From: Oscillospiraceae bacterium
GTDB taxonomy: Bacteria; Bacillota; Clostridia; Oscillospirales; Ruminococcaceae
Length of the DNA stretch: 10,711 bases
Direction: 5' to 3'
NCBI GenBank assembly: GCA_016297675.1
Contig: JAEDGE010000064.1
Span: 1-10,711, forward strand
The position numbers were made by a program, and so were the translations under genes. Under the pieces are notes generated by a model that saw only the letters and a program-made list of their open reading frames with translations, had not been told where the DNA came from and did not search any database. Shown in pieces: positions 5,272-10,711 of this stretch; position 1 is the stretch's first letter, and each line of letters starts with the position of its first letter.

Positions 5272-7695
5272 ATGAAACACAGCAAAAAATTGTTTGCAGC
5301 TGGTTTGGCAGCAACGATGGCAGTCAATGCGGTTTGTTTGTCAAACCTTTTTTCCGGCGTGGCAGCCGATGCAGTCAAGTATGAGTTTGAAGACGGTGAA
5401 CTGACTGTTGTTGCAGCGTCAGAATCAATTTCAGTTGTGGAGGATGCAGATGCCAGTGGCGGTAAATGTGTCTTTATGAAAAGTGCAGGAGATAAATTGG
5501 CTGTTACGGTGAATGTAGAAACAGCTGGCATGTACGACCTGAATATCTGCTATAAGGCAGATAGCAATAAGACTCAGAAGCTCAAGGTAAATGGTGTCAG
5601 CCAGTCCGATGTGACCTTCCCTGCAACAAGCAGCTTTACAGAGATTAAAGCAACTTCTGTGCAGCTGGCTGCCGGAGAAAACACCATTGAGATGGAAAGC
5701 TTCTGGGGCTGGACACAGTTTGACTATATGACGGTTACAACTAAAACCTTTACAGAACTAAAGTCTTCCAATGCTCTTTGTGACCCAAAGGCTACGAAGG
5801 AAGCACAGTCCTTGATGACGTATCTTTCCAGTGTTTATGGAAAGGGTATGCTTTCTGGTCAGCAGGAATTTTTTGGTGAGTCTCGTGATGATGAATTTAA
5901 CTTTATTGAGGAGCTGAGTGGCGAGCTTCCGGCGATCCGTGGCTTTGACTTTGGAGATACTTGTCCATTGTATGCTTGGGAAGATGGTGCAACTGACCGT
6001 ATGATTGACTGGGTAAACAATAAGGGCGGCATTGCAACTGCAAGCTGGCATATCAATGTACCGAAAACAATGGCAGATTATACAGTCGGTTCTACAATGG
6101 CTTGGGATCAGACAACTTATTCGGAAAAGACCGATTTTGTAACTGCCAATGTCATGGTAGAGGGCACAAAGGAATATGAATTCTTCCTGCTTGCAGTGGA
6201 TAATTTGGCAACTCAATTGAAAAAGGCACAGGAAGCCAATGTACCGATTCTGTTCCGTCCGTTCCATGAAGCAGAGGGCAACGGCGGTGCTGATGGAAGC
6301 GGTGCATGGTTCTGGTGGTCTAAGGAAGGTGCAGATGTTTATGTAGAACTGTACCAGTATCTGTACAAGCTGCTGACAGAAGAATACGATCTGCATAACC
6401 TGATCTGGGAATTTAACAGCTATACTTATTCTGATGAGTCCAAGTATTTCTATCCGGGAGACAATTATGTCGATCTTGTTGGATATGACAAGTATAATGC
6501 CAAGAACTGGAGCACAGGTGCGGTTGCACCGAATGAAAGTGCAATTTCCGGCATCTTCTATGATCTGGTAGATATGTACGACAATAATAAGATGATTGCC
6601 ATGATGGAGAATGATACCGTACCGTCTTTGGAGAATATTCAGACGGAACATGCATACTGGCTGTATTTCATGCCATGGTATGGGGAACATCTGATGGATT
6701 CCAACTATAACAATCCAGATACGTTGAAGGAAATCTATCAGAGCGAATGGGTGATTACATTGGACGAGTTGCCGGATGATCTGTATACGAATACAACTCC
6801 GGGCGAAACAACCACCACTTTGCCGGGACAGACTACTACGACAACGACCAAGAGAACCACTACCACTACGACTACTACACAGGTAGAAGATGCGATCATG
6901 GCAACAGTAAAGAAGAGCGGTACTGACTATAAGATCAGCTTTGACAGAGAAATGGGTGACAAGGTGTATCTCGTTCTGGATGCTGACAAATCGGTTACCT
7001 ATGCAAATGGCTGTGCGGGAATTTCTGTAACTGTGGATGGTACAGATTATTGGGCATCTTATCAGTGGGAAATTACAAAATCCGGCGAAGTAATGGTAGA
7101 TCTGAGCGGAACACCGTTTGAAGTTTCTTACAATAACGGCGCAGATAAAGTAAAGGATGAAGCACTGATTGCAAAAGTGGTTGCAGAAGTACAGAAACAA
7201 AAGGAAGCTTTGGTACAGGTTTGGTGGGCAAACAATGACGACGGGAATTCTGTGGCTACTACAAATGTAGTATTGACAGCAGCATATATTCCGGATAACG
7301 GCGGTTCTGAAACAACTACTACAACAGAAGATACGACCACTACAACAGAAGAAACCACTACTACTGTAACCACAGTGGATACAGTAGAAACTACAACACC
7401 GGAAACAACAACGACAGAAGATACAACAGAAACCACTACCACCACCAATGGCGGCGATGTTGTTTCTTATGGCGATGTGAATCTGGATGGCAAGGTAGAC
7501 CTGACAGATGCGATTACCATGAATAAATACATGGCAGGCGTAATTGCAGAATTGACACCTGTGCAATTTGCAAATGCAAACTGTGATATCTCAGATGGTA
7601 CCGATAACGTGGATGAACATGATGCAGTAGCTTTGACAAACTTTGTTATCATGATAGAGAAATCTTTGCCGGTAAATAACCCAAGTACAAATTAA
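5272..7695 (+). CDS. Dockerin-bearing GH26 beta-mannanase (cellulosome subunit)
   Basis: An 807-residue secreted enzyme, probably cleaving beta-1,4-mannan. ATG 5272 is chosen because AGGAG (5259-5263) lies eight bases upstream and the protein then opens with a signal peptide (basic MKHSKK, hydrophobic core, cleavage near 32-34). Residues 36-157 resemble a CBM35 carbohydrate-binding module. Residues 165-500 are the GH26 barrel: FRPFHE places the acid/base at Glu333, and MMEND the likely nucleophile at Glu446, 113 residues on, close to known GH26 spacing. A Thr-rich linker (507-536) leads to a beta-rich module (541-675) with exposed tryptophans, probably a CBM of a Ruminococcus-type family I cannot name. 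A second Thr-rich linker (680-725) leads to a dockerin (733-800) that docks to cohesin. The first calcium loop is canonical (DVNLDGKVDLTD); the second (772-784) has one extra residue. Family activity other than mannanase is possible. Confidence 0.93.
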   Translation: MKHSKKLFAAGLAATMAVNAVCLSNLFSGVAADAVKYEFEDGELTVVAASESISVVEDADASGGKCVFMKSAGDKLAVTVNVETAGMYDLNICYKADSNKTQKLKVNGVSQSDVTFPATSSFTEIKATSVQLAAGENTIEMESFWGWTQFDYMTVTTKTFTELKSSNALCDPKATKEAQSLMTYLSSVYGKGMLSGQQEFFGESRDDEFNFIEELSGELPAIRGFDFGDTCPLYAWEDGATDRMIDWVNNKGGIATASWHINVPKTMADYTVGSTMAWDQTTYSEKTDFVTANVMVEGTKEYEFFLLAVDNLATQLKKAQEANVPILFRPFHEAEGNGGADGSGAWFWWSKEGADVYVELYQYLYKLLTEEYDLHNLIWEFNSYTYSDESKYFYPGDNYVDLVGYDKYNAKNWSTGAVAPNESAISGIFYDLVDMYDNNKMIAMMENDTVPSLENIQTEHAYWLYFMPWYGEHLMDSNYNNPDTLKEIYQSEWVITLDELPDDLYTNTTPGETTTTLPGQTTTTTTKRTTTTTTTTQVEDAIMATVKKSGTDYKISFDREMGDKVYLVLDADKSVTYANGCAGISVTVDGTDYWASYQWEITKSGEVMVDLSGTPFEVSYNNGADKVKDEALIAKVVAEVQKQKEALVQVWWANNDDGNSVATTNVVLTAAYIPDNGGSETTTTTEDTTTTTEETTTTVTTVDTVETTTPETTTTEDTTETTTTTNGGDVVSYGDVNLDGKVDLTDAITMNKYMAGVIAELTPVQFANANCDISDGTDNVDEHDAVALTNFVIMIEKSLPVNNPSTN

Positions 7696-7726
7696 ACAAC
7701 TGTTTTCTATTTTACAAAAATGAAAT

Positions 7727-7769
7727 TCGGCTGCACAGTATTTTTGATATTGTGCAGCCGATTCTTTTT
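7727..7769 (+). terminator. Terminator of the GH26 gene
   Basis: A 14-bp stem (7727-7740 with 7748-7761, one G-T wobble) closes a 7-base loop and is followed by TTCTTTTT. It starts 31 bases past the GH26 stop codon and ends six bases before the -35 of the next promoter, so it insulates the queuosine operon from GH26 transcription. Confidence 0.92.
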
Positions 7770-7774
7770 GGCAG

Positions 7775-7803
7775 TTGACAAGCTGCTGTCCCTGTGGTAT
7801 AAT
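7775..7803 (+). promoter_or_regulatory. Consensus extended -10 promoter of the queuosine operon
   Basis: TTGACA (7775-7780), exactly 17 bases, then TATAAT (7798-7803): both hexamers are perfect and TG at 7795-7796 adds an extended -10. Transcription should begin near 7810, placing the riboswitch at the very 5' end of the RNA. A promoter this strong implies that control is exerted mainly after initiation. Confidence 0.92.
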
Positions 7804-7811
7804 CAAAAAAA

Positions 7812-7848
7812 CGACAGTTCATTTGCACCATCCTGTCGAAAAACAAAA
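7812..7848 (+). promoter_or_regulatory. preQ1-I riboswitch aptamer
   Basis: CGACAG (7812-7817) pairs perfectly with CTGTCG (7833-7838) to form P1. The loop carries TTC then a CACC segment, as in preQ1-I aptamers, and an A-rich tail follows (7839-7843). TTTG in the loop (7822-7825) can pair with CAAA in the tail (7844-7847), giving the H-type pseudoknot P2. The ligand should be preQ1, made from the preQ0 that this operon's enzymes produce. The 15-base loop is about three bases longer than that of the Bacillus subtilis aptamer, so this may be a variant subtype. Identification rests on motif, promoter position and operon content. Confidence 0.8.
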
Positions 7849-7850
7849 CT

Positions 7851-7921
7851 AGGGCTGCCAAAATTTCAAACTGGATGACAGGTAGCAAGTCTGTTGTCAT
7901 AGAGGAAAAACAGGCGGTCTT
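7851..7921 (+). promoter_or_regulatory. Candidate antiterminator of the preQ1 switch
   Basis: AGGGCTGCC (7851-7859), directly after the aptamer tail, can pair over nine positions (three G-U) with GGCGGTCTT (7913-7921), the 5' arm of the terminator. The two helices are mutually exclusive. Between them ATGACA (7875-7880) pairs with TGTCAT (7895-7900), and TGACAGG (7876-7882) could instead pair with the 3' strand of P1. This is a plausible pathway for ligand binding to switch termination on, but it is inferred from base pairing only. Confidence 0.5.
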
Positions 7922-7946
7922 TCTTTTTCAGAAAGTCCGCTTTTTT
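7914..7946 (+). terminator. Riboswitch-controlled intrinsic terminator before queD
   Basis: GCGGTCTTTCT (7914-7924) pairs with AGAAAGTCCGC (7930-7940), ten pairs and one T-T mismatch around a 5-base loop, followed by six T (7941-7946). It lies between the promoter and queD, 28 bases before the start codon, so it can only act as an attenuator. Together with the aptamer upstream it implies premature termination when preQ1 is plentiful. Confidence 0.88.
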
Positions 7947-7974
7947 GATACTGACAGAAAAGAGGCGAAGAAAG

Positions 7975-8406
7975 ATGTACCAACTCAAAGCAAAAGCAGC
8001 GTTTGACAGTGCCCATTTTTTAAGTGGCTATCAGGGAAAGTGTGCCAATCTGCATGGACATCGCTGGACAATCGAGGTGATTGTAGAGCAGGAAACTTTG
8101 CAGACAGATGGTGTCTGTCGGGGAATGCTGATAGATTTTGGAGATTTGAAGAAGGCTCTGCGGCAAATAGCAGAATACTATGACCACGCTTTGATTTATG
8201 AAGCAGGTTCGCTGCGGCAAGCAACTGTACAGGCATTGCAGGAAGAATCGTTTCGTTTGATTTCGGTGCCGTTTCGACCAACGGCAGAGTGTTTTGCAAA
8301 ACATTTTTTTCAGTTGCTGCAACAACAAAACTTGCCAGTGAAACGGGTGATTGTCTATGAAACGCCGGATAATTGTGCTGCCTATGAGGAGGCAGAAATC
8401 AGATGA
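7975..8406 (+). CDS. queD: 6-carboxy-5,6,7,8-tetrahydropterin synthase
   Basis: QueD converts 7,8-dihydroneopterin triphosphate, the FolE product, to 6-carboxytetrahydropterin, the second step of queuosine-precursor synthesis in the cytoplasm. The 143-residue length is normal. Zinc-binding histidines are seen at His14 (FDSAHFL) and His27/His29 (LHGH). The catalytic cysteine is Cys23 (GKCANLHGH), with Asp70-His71 (DHALI) and Glu129 (VYETP) completing the expected active site. ATG 7975 is chosen because AGAGG (7961-7965) lies nine bases upstream; a TTG at 7945 would start inside the terminator's T-run. The stop overlaps the queE start as ATGA, suggesting translational coupling. It is the first gene after the riboswitch terminator, so the whole operon shares that control. 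Confidence 0.95.
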   Translation: MYQLKAKAAFDSAHFLSGYQGKCANLHGHRWTIEVIVEQETLQTDGVCRGMLIDFGDLKKALRQIAEYYDHALIYEAGSLRQATVQALQEESFRLISVPFRPTAECFAKHFFQLLQQQNLPVKRVIVYETPDNCAAYEEAEIR

Positions 8407-9074
8407 AAACGAAATTTCAGGTGGCGGAGCAGTTTACCAGTATCAACGGAGAGGGAACAAGAGCCGGAGAATTGGCAGTTTTTGTGCGGCTTTGCGGTTG
8501 TAATTTACATTGTAGTTACTGTGACACACAGTGGGCGAATCAGGCGGATGTTTCTCATACGCTTCAAACTGCAGAAGAAATTGTACAGGCAATTTTGCAG
8601 ACCGGTATTCGTAATGTTACGCTGACCGGCGGAGAACCGCTGTTGACACCACATGTAGAAACATTGATTGCTGCCATCACGGCGGAACCATCCCTTTCGC
8701 TGGAAATTGAAACAAACGGCAGCATTGCCTTGCAGCCGTTTGCAGCGATACAGCCCCGTCCAATCTTTACAATGGATTATAAATTGCCATCCAGTGGAAT
8801 GGAAGCACAGATGAATTTGGAGAATTTGGCACTGTTGCAGCCGCAGGATACTGTGAAACTGGTGGTTGGCTCGCAGACAGATTTGGAACGGAGTGCAGAA
8901 CTAATCGAACAGTATCATCTGACAAACCGCTGTCATGTGTATTTTAGTCCGGTTTTCGGTGCCATTGACCCGCAAGAAATCGTACAATTTTTGATACAAA
9001 AACAGCTGAATGGGGTGCGGTTGCAATTACAATTGCATAAGTATATCTGGGATCCACAGAAACGTGGTGTCTAA
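8403..9074 (+). CDS. queE: 7-carboxy-7-deazaguanine synthase (radical SAM)
   Basis: QueE performs the radical SAM ring contraction of 6-carboxytetrahydropterin to 7-carboxy-7-deazaguanine. At 223 residues it is typical of the compact family. The [4Fe-4S] motif CxxxCxxC is Cys33, Cys37, Cys40, followed by Asp41-Thr42. FTSINGEGTRAG (11-22) matches the conserved substrate-site entry, TGGEPL (75-80) is the SAM-binding GGE motif, and ETNG (103-106) fits the family. AGGAGG (8387-8392), inside the end of queD, precedes the ATG by ten bases, and the start overlaps the queD stop by four bases. The stop codon TAA shares its last base with an ATG in the next gene's frame. Confidence 0.95.
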   Translation: MKTKFQVAEQFTSINGEGTRAGELAVFVRLCGCNLHCSYCDTQWANQADVSHTLQTAEEIVQAILQTGIRNVTLTGGEPLLTPHVETLIAAITAEPSLSLEIETNGSIALQPFAAIQPRPIFTMDYKLPSSGMEAQMNLENLALLQPQDTVKLVVGSQTDLERSAELIEQYHLTNRCHVYFSPVFGAIDPQEIVQFLIQKQLNGVRLQLQLHKYIWDPQKRGV

Positions 9075-9097
9075 TGACAAGAAAGGAAGCAGGAAAA

Positions 9098-9670
9098 ATG
9101 GCAATCGATACCGAAGCAATTGCCTATCATGTAAAGGGCATTTTAAAGGCACTGGGGGATGACCCGAATCGGGAAGGCTTGCAGGAAACGCCGGAACGAG
9201 TGGCAAGAATGTATGAGGAAGTCTTTGCAGGGATGCAGTACAGCAATCATGAAATTGCACAGATGTTTGGAAAGACTTTTTCCAAACCGGAAACCGATGC
9301 CGGACAGACAGTTGTAACCATCAAAGACATCAGTGTGTTTAGTTACTGTGAACATCACATGGCATTGATGTATGATATGCATGTCAATGTTTCTTATGTG
9401 CCACATGGAAAAGTATTGGGATTGAGCAAAGTGGCAAGAATTTGCGATATGGCAGCAAAGCGGCTACAATTGCAGGAACGGTTGGGACAGGATATTGCAG
9501 AGATCATCATGGAAGCTGCCGAAACACCGGATGTCGGTGTAGTGATTACCGGTTCTCACAGCTGCATGACAGCCAGAGGCATTCGCAATGTACCAGCAGT
9601 GACAACGACCACTACATTTTGCGGTGCATTTGAAACCGATGCAGCGTTGCAGCAACGAGTGATGGATTAA
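9098..9670 (+). CDS. folE: GTP cyclohydrolase I (type IA)
   Basis: FolE hydrolyses GTP to 7,8-dihydroneopterin triphosphate and formate, the entry step for both queuosine and tetrahydrofolate. ATG 9098 gives 190 residues, the length of the Bacillus subtilis enzyme, and has AAAGGA (9082-9087) ten bases upstream. An in-frame ATG at 9074 overlaps the queE stop but lacks a ribosome binding site; it would add eight residues. The N-terminus carries DDPNREGLQETPERVARMY (21-39), a family hallmark. Zinc ligands are Cys84 and His87 (YCEHH) and Cys156 (GSHSCMTARG). The presence of all three marks the zinc-dependent IA type rather than the FolE2 type. Placement between queE and queC suggests it mainly feeds this pathway; another folE elsewhere for folate cannot be excluded. 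Confidence 0.95.
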   Translation: MAIDTEAIAYHVKGILKALGDDPNREGLQETPERVARMYEEVFAGMQYSNHEIAQMFGKTFSKPETDAGQTVVTIKDISVFSYCEHHMALMYDMHVNVSYVPHGKVLGLSKVARICDMAAKRLQLQERLGQDIAEIIMEAAETPDVGVVITGSHSCMTARGIRNVPAVTTTTTFCGAFETDAALQQRVMD

Positions 9671-9688
9671 GAGAAAGGAAGCGGTCAC

Positions 9689-10369
9689 ATGAAAGCAATG
9701 GTATTATTCAGCGGTGGTGTGGACAGTACAACCGCACTGGCATTGGCAGTGGAAAAATACGGTGCAGAAGAAGTACTGGCACTTTCGATTTTTTACGGAC
9801 AAAAACATAAGAAAGAATTAGAGGCAGCACAAAAGGTGGTTGCGTATTATGGCGTAGCATGGAAACAGCTGGATTTGACGACGATTTTTGCTGATTCTAA
9901 TTGTAGTCTGCTTGCCGGTTCTACAGAGGAAATTCCAAAGGAAAGCTATGCAGCGCAATTGGAAAAGACCAACGGCAATCCGGTTTCCACCTATGTGCCG
10001 TTCCGGAATGGATTGTTTTTGGCATCCGCAGCCAGCATTGCTTTATCCAATGGCTGCGAAGTGATTTACTATGGACCGCACGCAGATGATGCAGCTGGAA
10101 ATGCCTATCCGGATTGCAGTACTGTATTCAACACTGCGATGCAAACGGCAGTTTATGAGGGCAGCGGACAGAAATTGCGGATAGAAGCTCCATTTGTCAC
10201 ATGGACAAAGAAGGACATTGTAAAAAAAGGGCTGGAACTGGGCGTTCCTTATGAACTGACATGGAGCTGCTATGAGGGCGGAGAAAAGCCGTGTGGTGTT
10301 TGCGGAACTTGTCGGGACCGGAGAGCGGCTTTTCAGGCGAACGGCGTAGAAGATCCGTTGTTGGGATAA
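9689..10369 (+). CDS. queC: 7-cyano-7-deazaguanine (preQ0) synthase
   Basis: QueC uses ATP and ammonia to turn 7-carboxy-7-deazaguanine into the nitrile preQ0, the last step encoded here. The 226-residue protein has the PP-loop SGGVDST (8-14) near its N-terminus, the conserved YVPFRNGLFLA (102-112), YPDC (140-143), and a zinc site of Cys194, Cys202, Cys205 and Cys208 near the C-terminus. AAAGGA (9674-9679) lies nine bases before the ATG and the gap from folE is 18 bases. No queF (preQ0 to preQ1) follows, so that reductase, or preQ0/preQ1 uptake, must be encoded elsewhere. No simple terminator with a T-run follows; a large palindromic element begins 11 bases downstream. Confidence 0.96.
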   Translation: MKAMVLFSGGVDSTTALALAVEKYGAEEVLALSIFYGQKHKKELEAAQKVVAYYGVAWKQLDLTTIFADSNCSLLAGSTEEIPKESYAAQLEKTNGNPVSTYVPFRNGLFLASAASIALSNGCEVIYYGPHADDAAGNAYPDCSTVFNTAMQTAVYEGSGQKLRIEAPFVTWTKKDIVKKGLELGVPYELTWSCYEGGEKPCGVCGTCRDRRAAFQANGVEDPLLG

Positions 10370-10379
10370 CGGTTCAAAA

Positions 10380-10662
10380 CACGCAAATCCATTTTACGCC
10401 GCAGGCAACTATGGTCGAGCTGATTCAGCTCGGCGAGGGGTGCAGGGGGCAAGCTGCCCCCTGCGGAACGTTGCAAATTCGGATAAGAAAACAGATGAGA
10501 AAGAACGTCACGTCAATCGCCCTTCTTAAATTTTCCTATCAAATTTGCAGTCAGGTTGCACGGGGGCGATTGACGTCACCAAGGCAAGCTGGGGGTGTCC
10601 CCCAGCCTTGCCGACCCTCTCGTACAAGGTTTCCCGAAGAAATCTGAAAATGGATTTGCGTG
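10380..10662. mobile_element. MITE-like structured element with 16-bp terminal inverted repeats
   Basis: CACGCAAATCCATTTT (10380-10395) recurs as a perfect inverted copy at 10647-10662. Inside lie four further palindromes: CGAGCTGA/TCAGCTCG (10416-10423, 10425-10432); a 10-bp stem with an AGC loop (10442-10464); a 13-bp pair (10510-10522 with 10564-10576) around an AT-rich core; and a stem with a TGT loop and one bulge (10583-10612). GGTTCA occurs just outside both ends (10371-10376 and 10662-10667), perhaps a target duplication, though the spacing is unequal. The interior is GC-rich compared with the flanks. I see no convincing coding frame. It could be a non-autonomous mobile element, a structured RNA, or the operon's 3' end; a genome-wide copy count would decide. 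Confidence 0.65.
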
Positions 10663-10678
10663 GTTCATACTGCCCTCA

Positions 10679-10695
10679 CAAAGCCTATGGCTTTG
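10679..10695. repeat. Short 7-bp hairpin at the window edge
   Basis: CAAAGCC (10679-10685) and GGCTTTG (10689-10695) form a perfect stem with a TAT loop. No T-run follows on either strand, so it is not a standard terminator. The sequence to its right is cut by the window edge; it may belong to another palindromic repeat or to the leader of the next gene. Confidence 0.4.
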
Positions 10696-10711
10696 CAGTC
10701 GCTTTTAGCGG

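Noticed and set aside
6784..6894. Repetitive ACN tract that could be a microsatellite or CRISPR-like repeat
   Set aside because: It is an in-frame threonine linker with mixed synonymous codons; there is no fixed repeat length and there are no spacers.
7128..7448. A valine-rich open frame (poly-V/S) on the minus strand
   Set aside because: It is the antisense reading of the threonine-rich linker (ACN codons read as NGT), so it is a composition artefact.
5758..7566. A 602-residue open frame on the minus strand
   Set aside because: It lies wholly inside the GH26 gene, is unusually rich in Cys, His and Ile, has no motif or ribosome binding site, and arises from the codon pattern of the sense strand.
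7899..7920. A possible second, tandem preQ1 aptamer suggested by AGGAAAAACAGG
   Set aside because: No matching P1 stem or CACC-type loop precedes it; the sequence is better explained as the run-up to the terminator.
10291..10647. A 118-codon forward frame running from queC into the palindromic element
   Set aside because: It starts inside queC in another frame and its composition follows the hairpins; no start signal or conserved motif is visible.

Overview
The window looks like chromosome from an anaerobic, fibre-degrading member of the Clostridia, most likely a Ruminococcus or close relative. The main reason is a secreted family-26 glycoside hydrolase with two threonine-rich linkers and a C-terminal dockerin, the layout of a cellulosome subunit. 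AT-rich intergenic DNA, strong AGGAGG-type ribosome binding sites and sigma-A-type promoters also fit. No species is claimed.

Left part (1-411): the probable last codons of a rightward gene, a bidirectional terminator, a short tract of TTGCA-containing repeats, a second bidirectional terminator, and a leftward tRNA-Leu(UAG) with its own promoter. The -35 element of that promoter overlaps the stop codon of the next gene.

Centre left (408-4775, leftward): one very large gene for a 1455-residue STAND-type NTPase. It has an N-terminal domain I do not recognise, a NACHT ATPase, a short pentapeptide-like stretch and a long WD40 sensor region. This is the architecture of bacterial NLR-like immune proteins, so anti-phage defence is the likely role. 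It stands alone with no obvious partner gene.

Centre (4776-7769, rightward): an AT-rich divergent intergenic region with a near-consensus promoter whose -35 sits in the spacer of a perfect 9-bp inverted repeat. It is followed by the gene for the cellulosomal GH26 enzyme (signal peptide, CBM35-like module, GH26, Thr linker, second presumed binding module, Thr linker, dockerin) and a strong terminator.

Right part (7775-10369, rightward): a compact queuosine-precursor operon, queD-queE-folE-queC. FolE makes dihydroneopterin triphosphate from GTP, QueD converts it to 6-carboxytetrahydropterin, QueE makes 7-carboxy-7-deazaguanine and QueC makes preQ0. The operon has a consensus extended -10 promoter, a probable preQ1-I riboswitch at the very 5' end of the transcript, a candidate antiterminator and an intrinsic terminator just before queD. 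This suggests transcriptional feedback by the pathway product.

Right end (10370-10711): no gene. It holds a GC-rich structured element of about 280 bp bounded by 16-bp perfect inverted repeats and containing several strong hairpins, resembling a MITE-like or otherwise mobile palindromic repeat.
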